64,000 nt of DNA from assembly GCF_038396675.1 (NCBI RefSeq), contig NC_088920.1, forward strand, positions 63,164,001 through 63,228,000, in the 5' to 3' direction. A program made the translations under genes and the position numbers. The notes under the pieces are model-generated. The model was not told the origin of the DNA and made no database searches. It saw nothing but the letters and a program-made list of their open reading frames with translations. Positions 1-9,754 of this stretch are shown one piece after another (the first letter of the stretch is position 1; the number at the start of each line of letters is the position of its first letter). This DNA is from Hydra vulgaris (Eukaryota > Cnidaria > Hydrozoa > Anthoathecata > Hydridae).

Positions 1-360
1 CCTCAAACTCAATTTTCCAGTTTTTGAATTTTGCGCCTCTGCTACTGTATCAAAAATATTGTTGTCAGAAATACTCGTTAATGCATCCATGAAATTTTCA
101 TAAACATTCTTTATTACCTTGACAGAATCTGCTCGAGCACTCCATCTTGTCTTCTATAAAGATTTTACCAACTTTTTAGATATTTTTCGTACAACATCTT
201 TTCGTAGACGAAGAAAAACAAATGCCATCAGCTTCACACAGTCCAACCAAATTTATAGAACGCCCTGCACATGCTCAAAACTTTGCCTGGTTGTTTGTTT
301 CTAAAATAAATTTTCTGCACACCCTTGTATTTTTTACTCATGTTAGAAGCATTATCGTAC
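1..360 (-). pseudogene. hAT-type (ZMYM-like) transposase fragment, decayed
   Basis: Read on the minus strand, shifting frames, this stretch gives pieces typical of the animal hAT transposases that resemble zinc finger MYM-type proteins: YDNASNMSKKYKGVQKI near 360-310 (the catalytic-Asp block, compare YDNGPNMAGKYKGVQ in the better preserved hAT at 32.7 kb), then RWSARADSVKVIKNVYENFMDAL and a following helical segment near 160-1. At least two frame changes and several stops lie between the blocks, so it cannot encode a working enzyme. It runs off the left edge of the window, so the element ends are not visible. The assignment to hAT rests on residue-pattern similarity to the other copies in this window; the exact family is not determined. 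Confidence 0.6.
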
Positions 361-987
361 GATTAAGATCTGCATTATAAAAAGTTTAATCAAGATATAT
401 TTACTAAAAAATTGACTGTCGTGTCAAATTTTTAGTAATTTTAGTAATTTTCGATGGAGAAAGTTCGATGGTAAAGTGAGTATACCATCAGTAGTTTTAT
501 ATAGTTTTATACTATTGACAAAATATCTTTTTTATTATCAACCTTCAATCAAACGTGACATGGTGTACCTATATTATTTCTATCTTATTATTTCTATTAC
601 CTATATTATTATCTATATTATTTCTTTCTACCATTAAGTTTCAATATGAAACTTAATGGTAGAAAGAAATGCCTTTAATAAGAATTCAGCTGATTTTATA
701 ATCTGCTCTGCCGTTTGTACCATACAAATGATCTGCTCAGCCAATCTGTTCTGCTTTACAAATTGTACCTACCCCTTAAAAGTTTTGTAAAAATGTAGTT
801 TATAACTTAGAGTACTTTTTTTATTACTTGATTTTTAAACTAAAGCGCGTGTTTTTAGGCTTTCTCACGTTCTACATTTGATATTATTATGAAATTACAT
901 ATAAATTCTATTAAGGTAATAGAAACCAGCACTTGTTACAATATAATCTTAGAAAATAATTTGAGGTAAATTACTTAACGTTATAAT
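361..987. other. AT-rich spacer with one perfect hairpin
   Basis: No gene seen. The only structure is a near-perfect inverted repeat at about 622-670, with arms TTTCTTTCTACCATTAAGTT and its complement around the centre TTCAATATGAA. Confidence 0.6.
622..670. repeat. Short-loop perfect palindrome
   Basis: The left arm (ctttctaccattaagttt) is followed almost at once by its exact reverse complement (aaacttaatggtagaaag). It would extrude as a hairpin. No element ends or target duplication are apparent. It is one of about ten such palindromes scattered through the window. Confidence 0.75.
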
Positions 988-1186
988 CAAGGTTTAAAAA
1001 AGCGTTGAGGCCGTTTCCCTACATGTGAGGCGAGGCAAAAGCCTTAAGGCGCTGGAGGCGTAAACAAATTTTAAAAACAATAAAAATAACATTGAAGTAA
1101 AATCATACTACTTTTAACACCACCAAAAGACACAAAATAGGAGCAATTTAAATAAAATCATTCTAATTTTAACATCACCAAAAGCA

Positions 1187-1812
1187 TACTCTCGAGTCTT
1201 AATACAAGGGGGTGGGGGTGGGGGTAGGAAAATAAAAGAAGAGAGGGGGGGGGATTTTATTCCAGATCTAATAAACGGGGGAAGAAGAGATTAATAAAAG
1301 GAAGGAGGGGGTTATGTTACAATATAAGTAAATGGAGGGGGGATTTTTTAATGTTACAATATAAGTATTTTTTATAAAAAACTTCAGTTCATAACTCCAA
1401 ACCAATATTTTTTACAAAACACGCATAAAACTATTTAATTATTTAATTCTAACAGCTTTTTTATAATAATTTCAATAGGATTTAATATGCTGATATAAGT
1501 TTTATACTTTGATGAGAAATAAACCAAAAGCTGATTTTCGACAAATCGAAATTTGCTTGGTCGGCAATTTTTAAAGTCTGTTTTCACTGAAAGTTTTTTG
1601 TTTTAATCAGTGACTGAAATAATTACTTTCTGATTTTAAAGGCCGGTTATCACATTTTTTGTTGTTGTTGTTGTTGATAATAAGTAAAAATTAATAAACG
1701 GAGAGGGGAAAGGGTCTTAATAGGCTTGGGGTGGGTGGGAAAATTTTCAAAAAATTAATGAACTTCCCTTACCCCCCCCCCCCCCTCTCTTTTATTAAGG
1801 ACTCGAGAGTTA
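1187..1812. mobile_element. G-rich MITE with ACTCTCGAGTC termini, nested
   Basis: ACTCTCGAGTCTTAATA at about 1189 is mirrored by TTATTAAGGACTCGAGAGT ending at about 1811, so the region is bounded by inverted repeats. The left half has runs of G on the plus strand (for example GGGGGTGGGGGTGGGGG at 1209-1225) and the right half a run of about 15 C at 1771-1786. No coding sequence is seen. Its position inside the 988-3235 element implies a later insertion. The target duplication cannot be fixed (TA or TTA possible). Confidence 0.6.
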
Positions 1813-2010
1813 GCATAACAGAAAATAGAAATTATAAAAGTTCCTATTTAATCTCAAGATGACTAGAGAATGAAGATTCATACTGGAAATGAGGGTTTAT
1901 AAAATGTGCAGCAGCATGCAAATGCGTGAAAAGCTGACAATAAAAGATTCAAATTTATGAATAATAGTCAAGAAAAAAAAAGCAATTAACAATCATAGTG
2001 AGCTGCAATA

Positions 2011-2278
2011 CACGGGTTTATAGTCTCAGTTCCGTTCACAAAATCGTTTAGTAAGATAAATATTTCGAACTAAGTTAATGAGAAAATTTGGCTAGGAAAG
2101 ATATTTAGCGTTAAAAAAATTTATATCAAAGATTTTATATCAAAGTAATATCATATTAAGTAATGTCATATTCTGCTTCTCAAATTTTTTCTTAAATCTT
2201 CTCAAATTCTAGAAATTTTTACTTTTCTAAACGGATTTGAGATAATTTTCGGAACGGAGCTGAGACTATAAATCCGTG
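2011..2278. mobile_element. 268-bp mariner-type MITE, nested
   Basis: The left end CACGGGTTTATAGTCTCAG at 2011 is the complement of the right end CTGAGACTATAAATCCGTG ending at 2278, with a few mismatches. Each side is flanked by TA (2009-2010 and 2279-2280), as for Tc1/mariner insertions. There is no coding capacity. The related hAT copy at 47.8-49.6 kb lacks this insert: there the flanking text reads directly from CTGCAA to TTGATTAT. That supports a discrete insertion, although the TA expected in the empty site is not preserved. Confidence 0.8.
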
Positions 2279-2769
2279 TATTGATTATCGATTCCATTTA
2301 ATGAATCTAATGATTAGTTAATACGATTATACGCGCATATGAATATAAAAGTAGATTTGATTATACAGTTTCAGAATATAAAAGTTACATATATATTTAT
2401 AAATTTGACTAAACCCACCATTATCATTCTATTACATTCATTTGCTTAGTAAAAGTATTAATAAATAAAAAAATAAAAAAAATAGCATTCTGTTGAGTTC
2501 TCGATAACAAAAATATATATCAACTGTAGTTTATTTATAATAATATATGTATATAACAAAATATTATCAAAGTCTGAAAATGCACTCCATCAATTAAAAT
2601 CTTTTTCTTAACCACTTTTTAACTTTCTATATTTTGATTTTATAATGCGTTCCATATGAACGCATTAATTCAAATTGAATGTCATTATGCTACGTATTTC
2701 TTAACTACTAACTCTCAACAAATACCTAGAACTGAAAAAAATAATTGAAACAAGCTGAAATTTTTATAA

Positions 2770-3040
2770 CTGTTGTTGAAGCAGGACCAATAGCTGGAAT
2801 CGAGGGCCGAAGCGGAACTCCGAGAAGCGTGAAAAACAGAGCTACCAACAGCGCAGAGGCGGAAGCGGAGCTCGACGCAACGCGGAGTACTACAGTGGTG
2901 CTTAACGAAGAACGGAGCGGAGCTTCGAGCAGCCTTAAAACAAAGGTCAACGCAGCGTGGAAGACCAGAAGGTGGCGCGTCGGCGAGGCGGAGGGTTTTC
3001 TCACAGCAAAAAGTTAGGAGTCGGGGTCGGAATTGAGCGA
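2770..3040. repeat. GC-rich patch of degenerate short repeats
   Basis: In an otherwise strongly AT-rich window this stretch is GC-rich and built from variants of GCGGAACTCCGAG, GCGGAAGCGGAGCTCGACG and ACGGAGCGGAGCTTCGAG spaced 50-70 bp apart. Open frames exist on both strands but have low-complexity Ala/Ser/Leu composition and no recognisable domain, so I do not call a gene. It lies in the right part of the hAT-type element and may be a degenerate subterminal repeat array or foreign DNA captured by it. Confidence 0.5.
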
Positions 3041-3243
3041 TAATGCCTTAATTAGGGCAAATAAAAGTTCAACATACGTGGCCTTTTAAGGGTCATTGCA
3101 AATAAGGTGACTCAGGATCTCCTCAGCGTCTCAATAAACCAAAAAGCCAGATTTTTTTCAACTTAAATGAGGCTAACGCCCTAGGGCAAAACGCCAACGC
3201 CTCACCGCTCTGAGACGGCGCTTTTTTGAACCTTGTTTATAAT

Positions 3244-3694
3244 GTTGTTTTTATCCCCAAAATTAAACACTTCATGTTGATTTTCAAGATTTTGTTTTTG
3301 TTCAATGTATATAAAAAAATTGCTTAGCAAACAAAAACAAGCTAAAAGAATAGTTTCAAACGTAGATCGTTTCTCACACACACAAACACTACTTAATATC
3401 CTAAATGTATATAAACAAAACCTCTATCATGTTCTTATTTTTATCTTCAAACTTCATAAAAATATATTACCAACCTTATTTTAATCAATTTTTGAAAAAA
3501 TAAATCACATATACACTACTAGATTTTCAAAATACAACTACATTCAATCCAAAACTTATTATTCCGCTACTAAATTCTCTATTGTAAACCAAGGACCAAA
3601 GTTGTGAAACATAATATTAAATAACGTATTATTAAATAATGAACTGAAAACTAATTATTCTCTAAACCAATTTAAAACAAAACTTAAACAATTA
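3244..3694. other. AT-rich spacer, nothing recognised
   Basis: Lies between the hAT-type element and the Tigger-like element. No gene, hairpin or repeat was seen. Confidence 0.5.
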
Positions 3695-4859
3695 CAGTCG
3701 TCCCCCGGTTAACGAACTTAATTCGGAGTACGAACTAGTTCGTTATCCGAAAAGTTCGTTAACCGAAACGCGTTTTCCCATAGGCCGCCATTAAAAAATT
3801 TTTAATTGGTGGATTTCGCCGAAATAATGGGGGAAAAAATTCAAAAAATTGTCCAACTTGATAAATAAAATAGGCAAAGGTGAAATGATTGAAACCTGAG
3901 ATTTATGCACTTTTAAAAATTGAAACAAATTAAAATTGTGCATGAAAATTGCTTGTCAAAGTTTTAGAAAAAACTAAAAATTGAACATGAACATTGCTTA
4001 TCAAAAAATGAAAATTCAACAAGAAAATTGCTTGTCAAATTTTTACAAAAAAATTGAGAATTGAACTTGAAAAATGCTTGTCAAAATTTTACGAAAAAAT
4101 TGAAAATTGAACATGAAAAATCCTTGTCAAATTTTTTACCAAAAAATTGAAAATTGAACTTGAAAGAAAAATCAACAAGAAAATTTCTTGTCAAATTTTT
4201 ACAAAAAAAAAATGAAAACTCAGTCGGAGTCATCCGCCAAGTCAATTGCAGCAGCCCTCTTCTGAGCAGTTCCAGATGGCCTAGTAGCTGCAGATGGCCC
4301 AGCGTGAAAAACTTGTCAATGGTCGTTTGTTTTTCCCTGGCTTTGAGCATGGCGCGGAAATGCTTGACCCCAACAGCTTAATAAAATTAAAACATTTGCC
4401 TTCACATACCTCTATCAGGTATGTGAAGGCAAATCTTACATTGCGATTAGTGTGTCCATTAATCTGTAACACTAGATGACCAGCTGGAGATTTTTAAACT
4501 CTTATTCACAAGTGAACTTGTAGATATGACAGTAAAAATGACAAATAAATATTCAGATCAAAGCAATATAGGTTAAGTGCATTCTAAGTCTTTCCATATT
4601 TAAAGACAATCAAAAACATTCAAATATACTTAGCTGTGCTAATATACTGTGGTTTATTACAAAAAAAAGTGATGCCGGATTGTGTATATTACCTTTCTTT
4701 GAGAATAATCATTGTTTATTAAAATATTACTTTTAAATTGTAGGTCCCGGTTCGTTAACCGAGTTCCGGTTCGTTAACCGGGGGAGGATTTTGGGCAAAC
4801 TTTCGGTTCGTTAACCGAAAGTTCGCTAACAGGGGGGTTCGTTAACCGGGGGACGACTG
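3695..4859. mobile_element. Tigger/pogo-like DNA transposon remnant
   Basis: CAGTCGTCCCCCGGTTAACG at 3695 is repeated in inverse orientation at the right end (CGTTAACCGGGGGACGACTG, ending at 4859). Both ends are flanked by TA (3693-3694 and 4860-4861), the Tc1/mariner-superfamily target duplication. Termini beginning CAGT...CCCC with internal GTTCGTTAACCG repeats are typical of Tigger/pogo elements. A minus-strand open stretch near 4350-4260 reads MLKAREKQTTIDKFF, which could be the C-terminal end of a Tigger transposase, but the remainder is lost. The left half contains a tandem array (3920-4215), and a hairpin lies at 4391-4434 (CATTTGCCTTCACATACCT and its complement). Confidence 0.8.
3920..4215. 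repeat. Degenerate ~60-bp tandem repeat inside the Tigger-like element
   Basis: Five or six diverged units built around AAAATTGAAAATTGAAC, ATGAAAATTGCTTGTCAAA and TTTTTACAAAAAA follow one another with a period near 60 bp. Confidence 0.6.
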
Positions 4860-5229
4860 TACTTTTTTCAACTGAAAATGAATTAAATTTCTTCTAATAA
4901 AGCTTCTTTAAATTAGAAATCAATAATTAATAGTTAATTAATTAAATACTGTAGATTATTAATACATAATTAATGTACATATGTACATACATTTTTATTA
5001 TTTTAAATGACAATCATTTTGAGAAATTTATTTTTATTTTTGCGTTATTAATTAATCTTTTACTTTTATTTTTACTGTTTATTTGCATTTACTTAATTGG
5101 CAATAAAAAGTATTTTAAATTTAATTACAATAAAATGTGTTTTGTATAAAATCATATCTTCTTATTTTTCAAACCAATTCCTAAATGTTAATGTTGTCAT
5201 TTTAATATTTTATTAAATTTTGTTTTTTT

Positions 5230-5277
5230 TAATAAGATTTAAGACTTGTTTTTACAAAACAAGTCTTAAATCTTATT
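5230..5277. repeat. Perfect palindrome
   Basis: AATAAGATTTAAGACTTGTT and its reverse complement flank a loop of a few bases. The surrounding 4862-5443 is otherwise AT-rich sequence in which no gene is seen. Confidence 0.75.
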
Positions 5278-5445
5278 CTTTGAAAAACTATAAATTTTAA
5301 ACGCTCTGCGATTTACATTTTCTTTTATAATATTAAATCAGAGATATAGGTTAAATTAGGGTAATATTAACACCTTTAGCGAAAATCGTAATATTTTCAA
5401 AAATAATTAACCTGGATCCAAAACTTTGCGAATAAACAATATTTA

Positions 5446-5532
5446 CCCAGTGGGCACACGACGTTGGAATAACGTTGAAATAACGTTGATCAACGTCAAT
5501 CAACGTTATTCCAACGTCGTGTACCCGCTGGG
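5446..5532. mobile_element. 87-bp foldback MITE with TA flanks
   Basis: CCCAGTGGGCACACGACGTT at the left is the complement of AACGTCGTGTACCCGCTGGG at the right, and the interior is filled with AACGTTG/CAACGTT repeats, so almost the whole unit folds on itself. TA lies directly outside both ends (5444-5445 and 5533-5534). No coding capacity. Confidence 0.7.
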
Positions 5533-5633
5533 TAGGGATCCCTACTTATGATCCACTTAGATTTTTAGACACCCGAATTTTATTTTTAAAAACACAGAGG
5601 TTTTAAAAAAGTAGAAAAAGTAGAAAAATTACC

Positions 5634-5683
5634 AAGTGGTCTGGGTAGTGGTCTGGGTAGTGGTCTGGGTAGTGGTCTGGGTA
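5634..5683. repeat. 12-bp minisatellite
   Basis: Four consecutive copies of GTGGTCTGGGTA. The remainder of 5535-6650 is AT-rich with no recognised gene. Confidence 0.8.
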
Positions 5684-6654
5684 ATTTGAGCACTTTAAAT
5701 TAGCTCAAAAAAATAACATTAATTAAATTAAAAAAAACAACCAACCTGACAATAAGAACTAATTTTTGGAGTATAATGATTCGTTATTAACAAAATCTTT
5801 CAGAGATCAAATTTTAAGCCACGTTTTGTTGAAACAATTCTGCTATGTTTTCCGCAAAAAAAAATTAGTTTGTTCTTTTTTCAATTTTGTTAACTCAAAC
5901 CTTTAAACAAAAAATTTCAAATTTATTGAATTTAAATTACAGAAAAATTTTTAGTAATGTATTTAGTAAATGGCATCTTTAAATAAAGTCAAAACTAAAT
6001 GAAGGCTCCAGGGGAAAAACGATGAGATTCCAAATTTGCCTGAAAAAATTGTGCTAATGCCATCTAGTAGCATTTTTTGTCGTCTTTCAGAATATCGTAT
6101 TGCAAAAGGGAAAAAACAATGGCAATCCTACGAAAAATGAAGTTATTTTATACGCACTTAATATACGCACACGTTTTTATCAGTTGTGAAAGTTTCTTTT
6201 GCTCATATCTCAAAATGAGATTTTTGGTTATATCATCGTTTTTCCCCTGGACCCTTCAAATGTTTCTACATATTGCATTTCAAACAAAGATGGATCGGAT
6301 TTTTAGCTAACATATTTTTCTTTATGAAAAAAAGAATTCCATTATATTAGCACCAAAATTTCGCGCCACAGATTTATTCATGCATGATGATATTATTTTA
6401 ACAACGCAAAAAAATTTAACAGCGTTTTAATTAGATGATAGCCGCTAACTATTGCATATAAATTTACGCTTATTGTACTGATTCCTGTAATTACCACATA
6501 AAGGTGATTCGAAAAATACAAAGCAACTTTAACTTCAATTTTTACATCTAAGAAATCTTTAAGCATGCTCATATTACCAAGGTGCTCATATTACCCTAAC
6601 CTACCCTTTACATTGAAACTATATTTTATTGTTAAACTATATTTTATCTAGTAA

Positions 6655-6790
6655 TGACGCATTTTTCTGAGTTTAATGATAAGACTAAATTTGTCTTCTT
6701 CTAGCCCCGGTCATGCAACTATTTTTTATAAGTTAAGACTGCAAATTTTTTTTATCGGCAAAAGTGTAAATAAATAAAAAAAAGTATTTT
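6655..6790 (+). mobile_element. LINE 3'-end fragment
   Basis: AATGATAAGACTAAATTTGTCTTCTTCTAGCCCCGGTCATG near 6675 followed by an A-rich tail (AAATAAATAAAAAAAAG) matches the 3' tail of the LINE at 8.86-13.25 kb (GATGATAAGACTTTTGTCTTC, then CCGGTCAT). Only the non-coding tail is preserved, as expected for a 5'-truncated LINE insertion. 6800-7410 shows nothing further. Confidence 0.65.
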
Positions 6791-7420
6791 TTTGTTTAGC
6801 TTAAATCTTGCGTGTTATTTTCTAATAATAAATTTTACAAGAATTGTTTTAATATTTTATAGAATTCTATAAAAAATCCAAATGGAGTTAGTTTATAAAA
6901 AATTTCTGATTTTTTTATACTATATACTTTCCTTTCCTGTTATTAGAAAACAAAAAACTTTAAGTTTAACAAAGTTCTTAACTTACTCGAGTTATGAATA
7001 ATCTTAGAGTTCAAACTCTCAGTTTAAGGTATTATATTCTTTTACTGTTTTTCATCTCTGTCGATTGGCTAACAGTTATTTTTAATAACTGTTTGCCAAT
7101 GAGATTTTTTTTCTAATTACTGTTGACCAAAATAAACTCAAACCAATTTTAATTTGACATTTCGTTTCTTTACCAGTCTCCATACCCACATGTTCTTCAA
7201 AAAAATAGTCATAAAAAACCGGATAGTTTTTTCTATAATATAGTTTTAATTTCAGTAGTTGATAAGCTATTTGAGTATGTTGATGCATCACGAATAATCC
7301 GTGAAGAAGTTTAAACTATATTAGGCGAACTTAACTGAATTGGTGCAGCAGATAGAAAAATTGTTACATACATACATATATTGTTGAAAATAAGGGAGCT
7401 TCACCCATGCGTCAATGTAT

Positions 7421-7550
7421 GCATGTATGTATGTATGTATGTATGTATGTATGTATGTATGTATGTATGTATGTATGTATGTATGTATGTATGTATGTAT
7501 GTATGTATGTATGTATGTATGTATGTATGTATGTATGTATGTATGTAGGT
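7421..7550. repeat. (GTAT)n microsatellite
   Basis: About 125 bp of nearly uninterrupted ATGT/GTAT tetranucleotide, just downstream of the last RSPH1-like exon seen on the minus strand. Confidence 0.95.
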
Positions 7551-7621
7551 ATATGTATAAGGTAAATAATACTAAACACTTTTTGTTTTAATCATTATTG
7601 ATATGTTAAACTTTAGAATAC

Positions 7622-8467
7622 CTTCATATTTAGATCCGTCAGGATAAGTCATTATGCCACTTTCTTCTTTTTTATTAAGCTTGTATTCTCCATCAAAAAC
7701 AGCTCCAGTTGCAAAATGATAAACTCCCTTAAAATATAAATGTAAAGTTACAAAGTGATACATTCATGGAGCGGATCCATACTACCTAGTAAGGAAAAAG
7801 GAGGGGGGGAGGGAGAGAGAGGGAGGGAGCGATTTCTTTTATCATCCATCTCCACCCATACCCCTATGGTCCGCCCTTGATACATTCTCTTATAATGTAA
7901 GATATATAATTGTATAAAAAATATTAGGATTTAAACATTTTTTGAAAAAAATAATAAATTAAATAAAAAACATCACGATTTAAACACATTTTTCGAAAAA
8001 TGTAAAGAAAGCTATTTGACATGAAAAATAATGTTGCACCTTTCCATTTCTTTTGCCTAGAGCATACATTCCCTCGTAGGTATCTCCGTTTGGAAAAAAT
8101 GCTTTTCCCATTCCGTGCCGCTGTTCAGCTTCATTTCGTTCTCCTTCATAATGCTAATTATAATCAATAAAGACATGTTACAAAAATTTTGCATTTCCAT
8201 TCGCAGATAAATGAACAATATTTGAAAGCAAGAATTTCTTTTTCATAGTTTAAAAAAATATTTAAAATATTTTATTAAAAATTTTTCAAAAACTATTTGA
8301 TTAAAATAATTTCTTTTAAAGATATTAGTTTGATTTTTTTTCAAATGAAATATCACAAAAATGCAAAACTTGTAAACAATTGTAAACTTAATTTATCTTT
8401 TACTGTAAATTAAATTATTTACCCCAAGATTATTTTTTTCCTCAGGCCAATCATCTTCATCCGACAT
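7622..8467 (-). CDS. RSPH1: RSPH1-like radial spoke head protein, 5' exons (partial)
   Basis: Three minus-strand exons join in frame: 8423-8467 (ATG, reading [15 protein letters not shown]; donor GTAAAT), 8040-8153 ([20 protein letters not shown], then [18 protein letters not shown]; donor GTGCAA) and 7622-7727 ([18 protein letters not shown], ending YPDGSKYEG; donor GTATTC). The acceptors are TTAG and TAAG. The YEG...GMG...PNGDTYEG...G.RNG rhythm is that of MORN repeats, and the acidic MSD start followed by YEG-RNEA-RHG matches the start of animal RSPH1, a structural component of the radial spoke head of motile cilia and sperm flagella. Introns are 269 and 312 bp. The third exon ends in phase 1 and the expected further MORN exons were not found to the left, so they lie in unrecognised sequence or outside the window, or the copy is truncated. 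The family call is firm; orthology to RSPH1 is likely but not tested. Confidence 0.75.
7780..7870. repeat. Purine-rich low-complexity tract in an RSPH1 intron
   Basis: GGAAAAAGGAGGGGGGGAGG, then GAGAGAGGGAGG, lies within the second intron of the RSPH1-like gene. Confidence 0.5.
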
Positions 8468-8861
8468 TTTAATGCAAGTACAAATATAGTTAAAAATATT
8501 GGTTTAAACTATAAATTTCGAATTAAATTTACATTCGAACTTTCGAAGTTTTAAAACAAATATGTTTTCAAGCTATTTGTAAACATTATAAATTGCACTC
8601 TTGACAAATTTTTTTGTGCGGATGTGTGTTATACTTAAACAATAATATTAATAATAATAACAAAAATAGAAAAATACGAGAAATGTATTATATATATAAC
8701 TACATAATAAAAAAATAAAAAAGTAACGAATTTTTTTGCGACATATATAAGCAGCAAAATATTATGAGAAGATATGCAATTTTTTACAACTTTTTACAAA
8801 AAATGTAAAAACTTTAAAGTACAATTTTACGTTACATGGCATATCAATTTTAAGGACCGTT

Positions 8862-8898
8862 TTGGTCATGCCAAGCTACATCTGTAGCTTGGCATGAC
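8862..8898. repeat. Palindrome at the LINE 5' end
   Basis: GGTCATGCCAAGCTACA and TGTAGCTTGGCATGACC are exact complements around a two-base centre. It lies about 80 bp upstream of the ORF1 start and may be part of the LINE leader or a junction feature. Confidence 0.7.
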
Positions 8899-8977
8899 CT
8901 AATCATTATCAACCCGACCGCCGTGGTGAACAGACGTAATTCTAACAGCTCAAAAAAGAAAGAAAAAAAAAAAAAAA

Positions 8978-9706
8978 ATGGCTATTACTTTATCCGAAAT
9001 AAAAGATATGTTCATTCAGCACAAAAAAGAAATACGGACATTATTTAAAGAAGAAGAAAAAGCATTTGTGGAATTACTTAGCGATAATTTAAAAATAATC
9101 AATACACGCCTAGATGATATAGAAACAAAAACATTGGATTGCACTAAAAGAATACACTTGCTAGAAAATGATATAAAAGACTTAAAAGAAAGCTTAAACG
9201 AACATTTAATCGACCAAAAGATGAAAGCTGCTAATGATTCTAAAGAACTTGAAAGCTCTTATAATATTACAATTTTAAACAAAAAATGCAGAATCTCCGA
9301 AGATAGATCGCGGCGTAATAACTTAAGGATAGACGGAATTCCTGAAAATATCAATGAAACTTGTGATGAAACTGAACAAAAGGATCAGAATTTATTATGT
9401 GTAAATTTAGGAGTAAAAGGAGTCGAAATTGAAAGAACGCATCGAGTTGGATTTAGAAAAGAAGCCCGATCCCGAACCATTATATTGAAGTTGTTAAGGT
9501 TTAAAGATAAATCAAACATTCTAAAAGAAACAAGAAAACTCAAAGGTCTGAATATTTACGTGAATGAAGATTTCTCTCAAGAGACGGCAAGAATACGAAG
9601 GAAGTTATTTTCTGAAGCGAAAGTGAGAAAATTAAATGGAGAAAATGTAATCGTCAGGTATGACAAACTTATTATTTTAAAAAATGTTTATAATAATTCA
9701 AAATGA
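8978..9706 (+). CDS. LINE ORF1 protein (coiled coil plus L1-ORF1-like RNA-binding region)
   Basis: An uninterrupted 242-residue frame starts at ATG after an A-rich leader. Residues ~1-95 are highly charged with heptad-like spacing (IETKTLDCTKRIHLLENDIKD), predicting a coiled coil that would trimerise the protein. Residues ~108-185 contain SRRNNLRIDGIPE and RTHRVGF...RTIILKL, the conserved core of the RRM-like domain of L1-type ORF1 proteins, and ~190-230 is a basic C-terminal part. In the family, ORF1 coats the LINE RNA and acts as a nucleic acid chaperone in the ribonucleoprotein. No zinc knuckle is seen. The ORF is intact. Confidence 0.8.
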   Translation: MAITLSEIKDMFIQHKKEIRTLFKEEEKAFVELLSDNLKIINTRLDDIETKTLDCTKRIHLLENDIKDLKESLNEHLIDQKMKAANDSKELESSYNITILNKKCRISEDRSRRNNLRIDGIPENINETCDETEQKDQNLLCVNLGVKGVEIERTHRVGFRKEARSRTIILKLLRFKDKSNILKETRKLKGLNIYVNEDFSQETARIRRKLFSEAKVRKLNGENVIVRYDKLIILKNVYNNSK

Positions 9707-9754
9707 TATAGCTAGATATATTCATTTTTAATCTTAATTTTAAATATTATAATA

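Larger units (their letters stand above)
988..3235. mobile_element. hAT-type non-autonomous element (CAAGGTTTAAAAAAGCG termini) with nested insertions
   Basis: The left end CAAGGTTTAAAAAAGCG at 988 is mirrored at the right end by CGCTTTTTTGAACCTTG ending at 3235. The flanking 8-mers gttataat (980-987) and tttataat (3236-3243) match at 7 of 8 positions, an imperfect 8-bp target duplication as expected for hAT. Both subterminal regions are rich in AGGCG-type repeats. The interior shares segments with the element starting at 47794 (about 1965-2008 with 49460-49506, and 2281-2350 with 49508-49575). That element carries hAT coding remnants, which supports the family call. No transposase is recognisable here. 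Two smaller elements (1187-1812 and 2011-2278) and a GC-rich patch (2770-3040) sit inside. Confidence 0.75.

Noticed and set aside
2726..3017. Overlapping 90-residue frames on both strands
   Set aside because: Both come from the same GC-rich degenerate repeat; the composition is low complexity and no splice or domain evidence supports a gene.
6077..6310. 77-residue plus-strand frame with hydrophobic stretches
   Set aside because: Phe/Tyr/Ser-rich as expected from AT-rich DNA; no homology or splice signals recognised.
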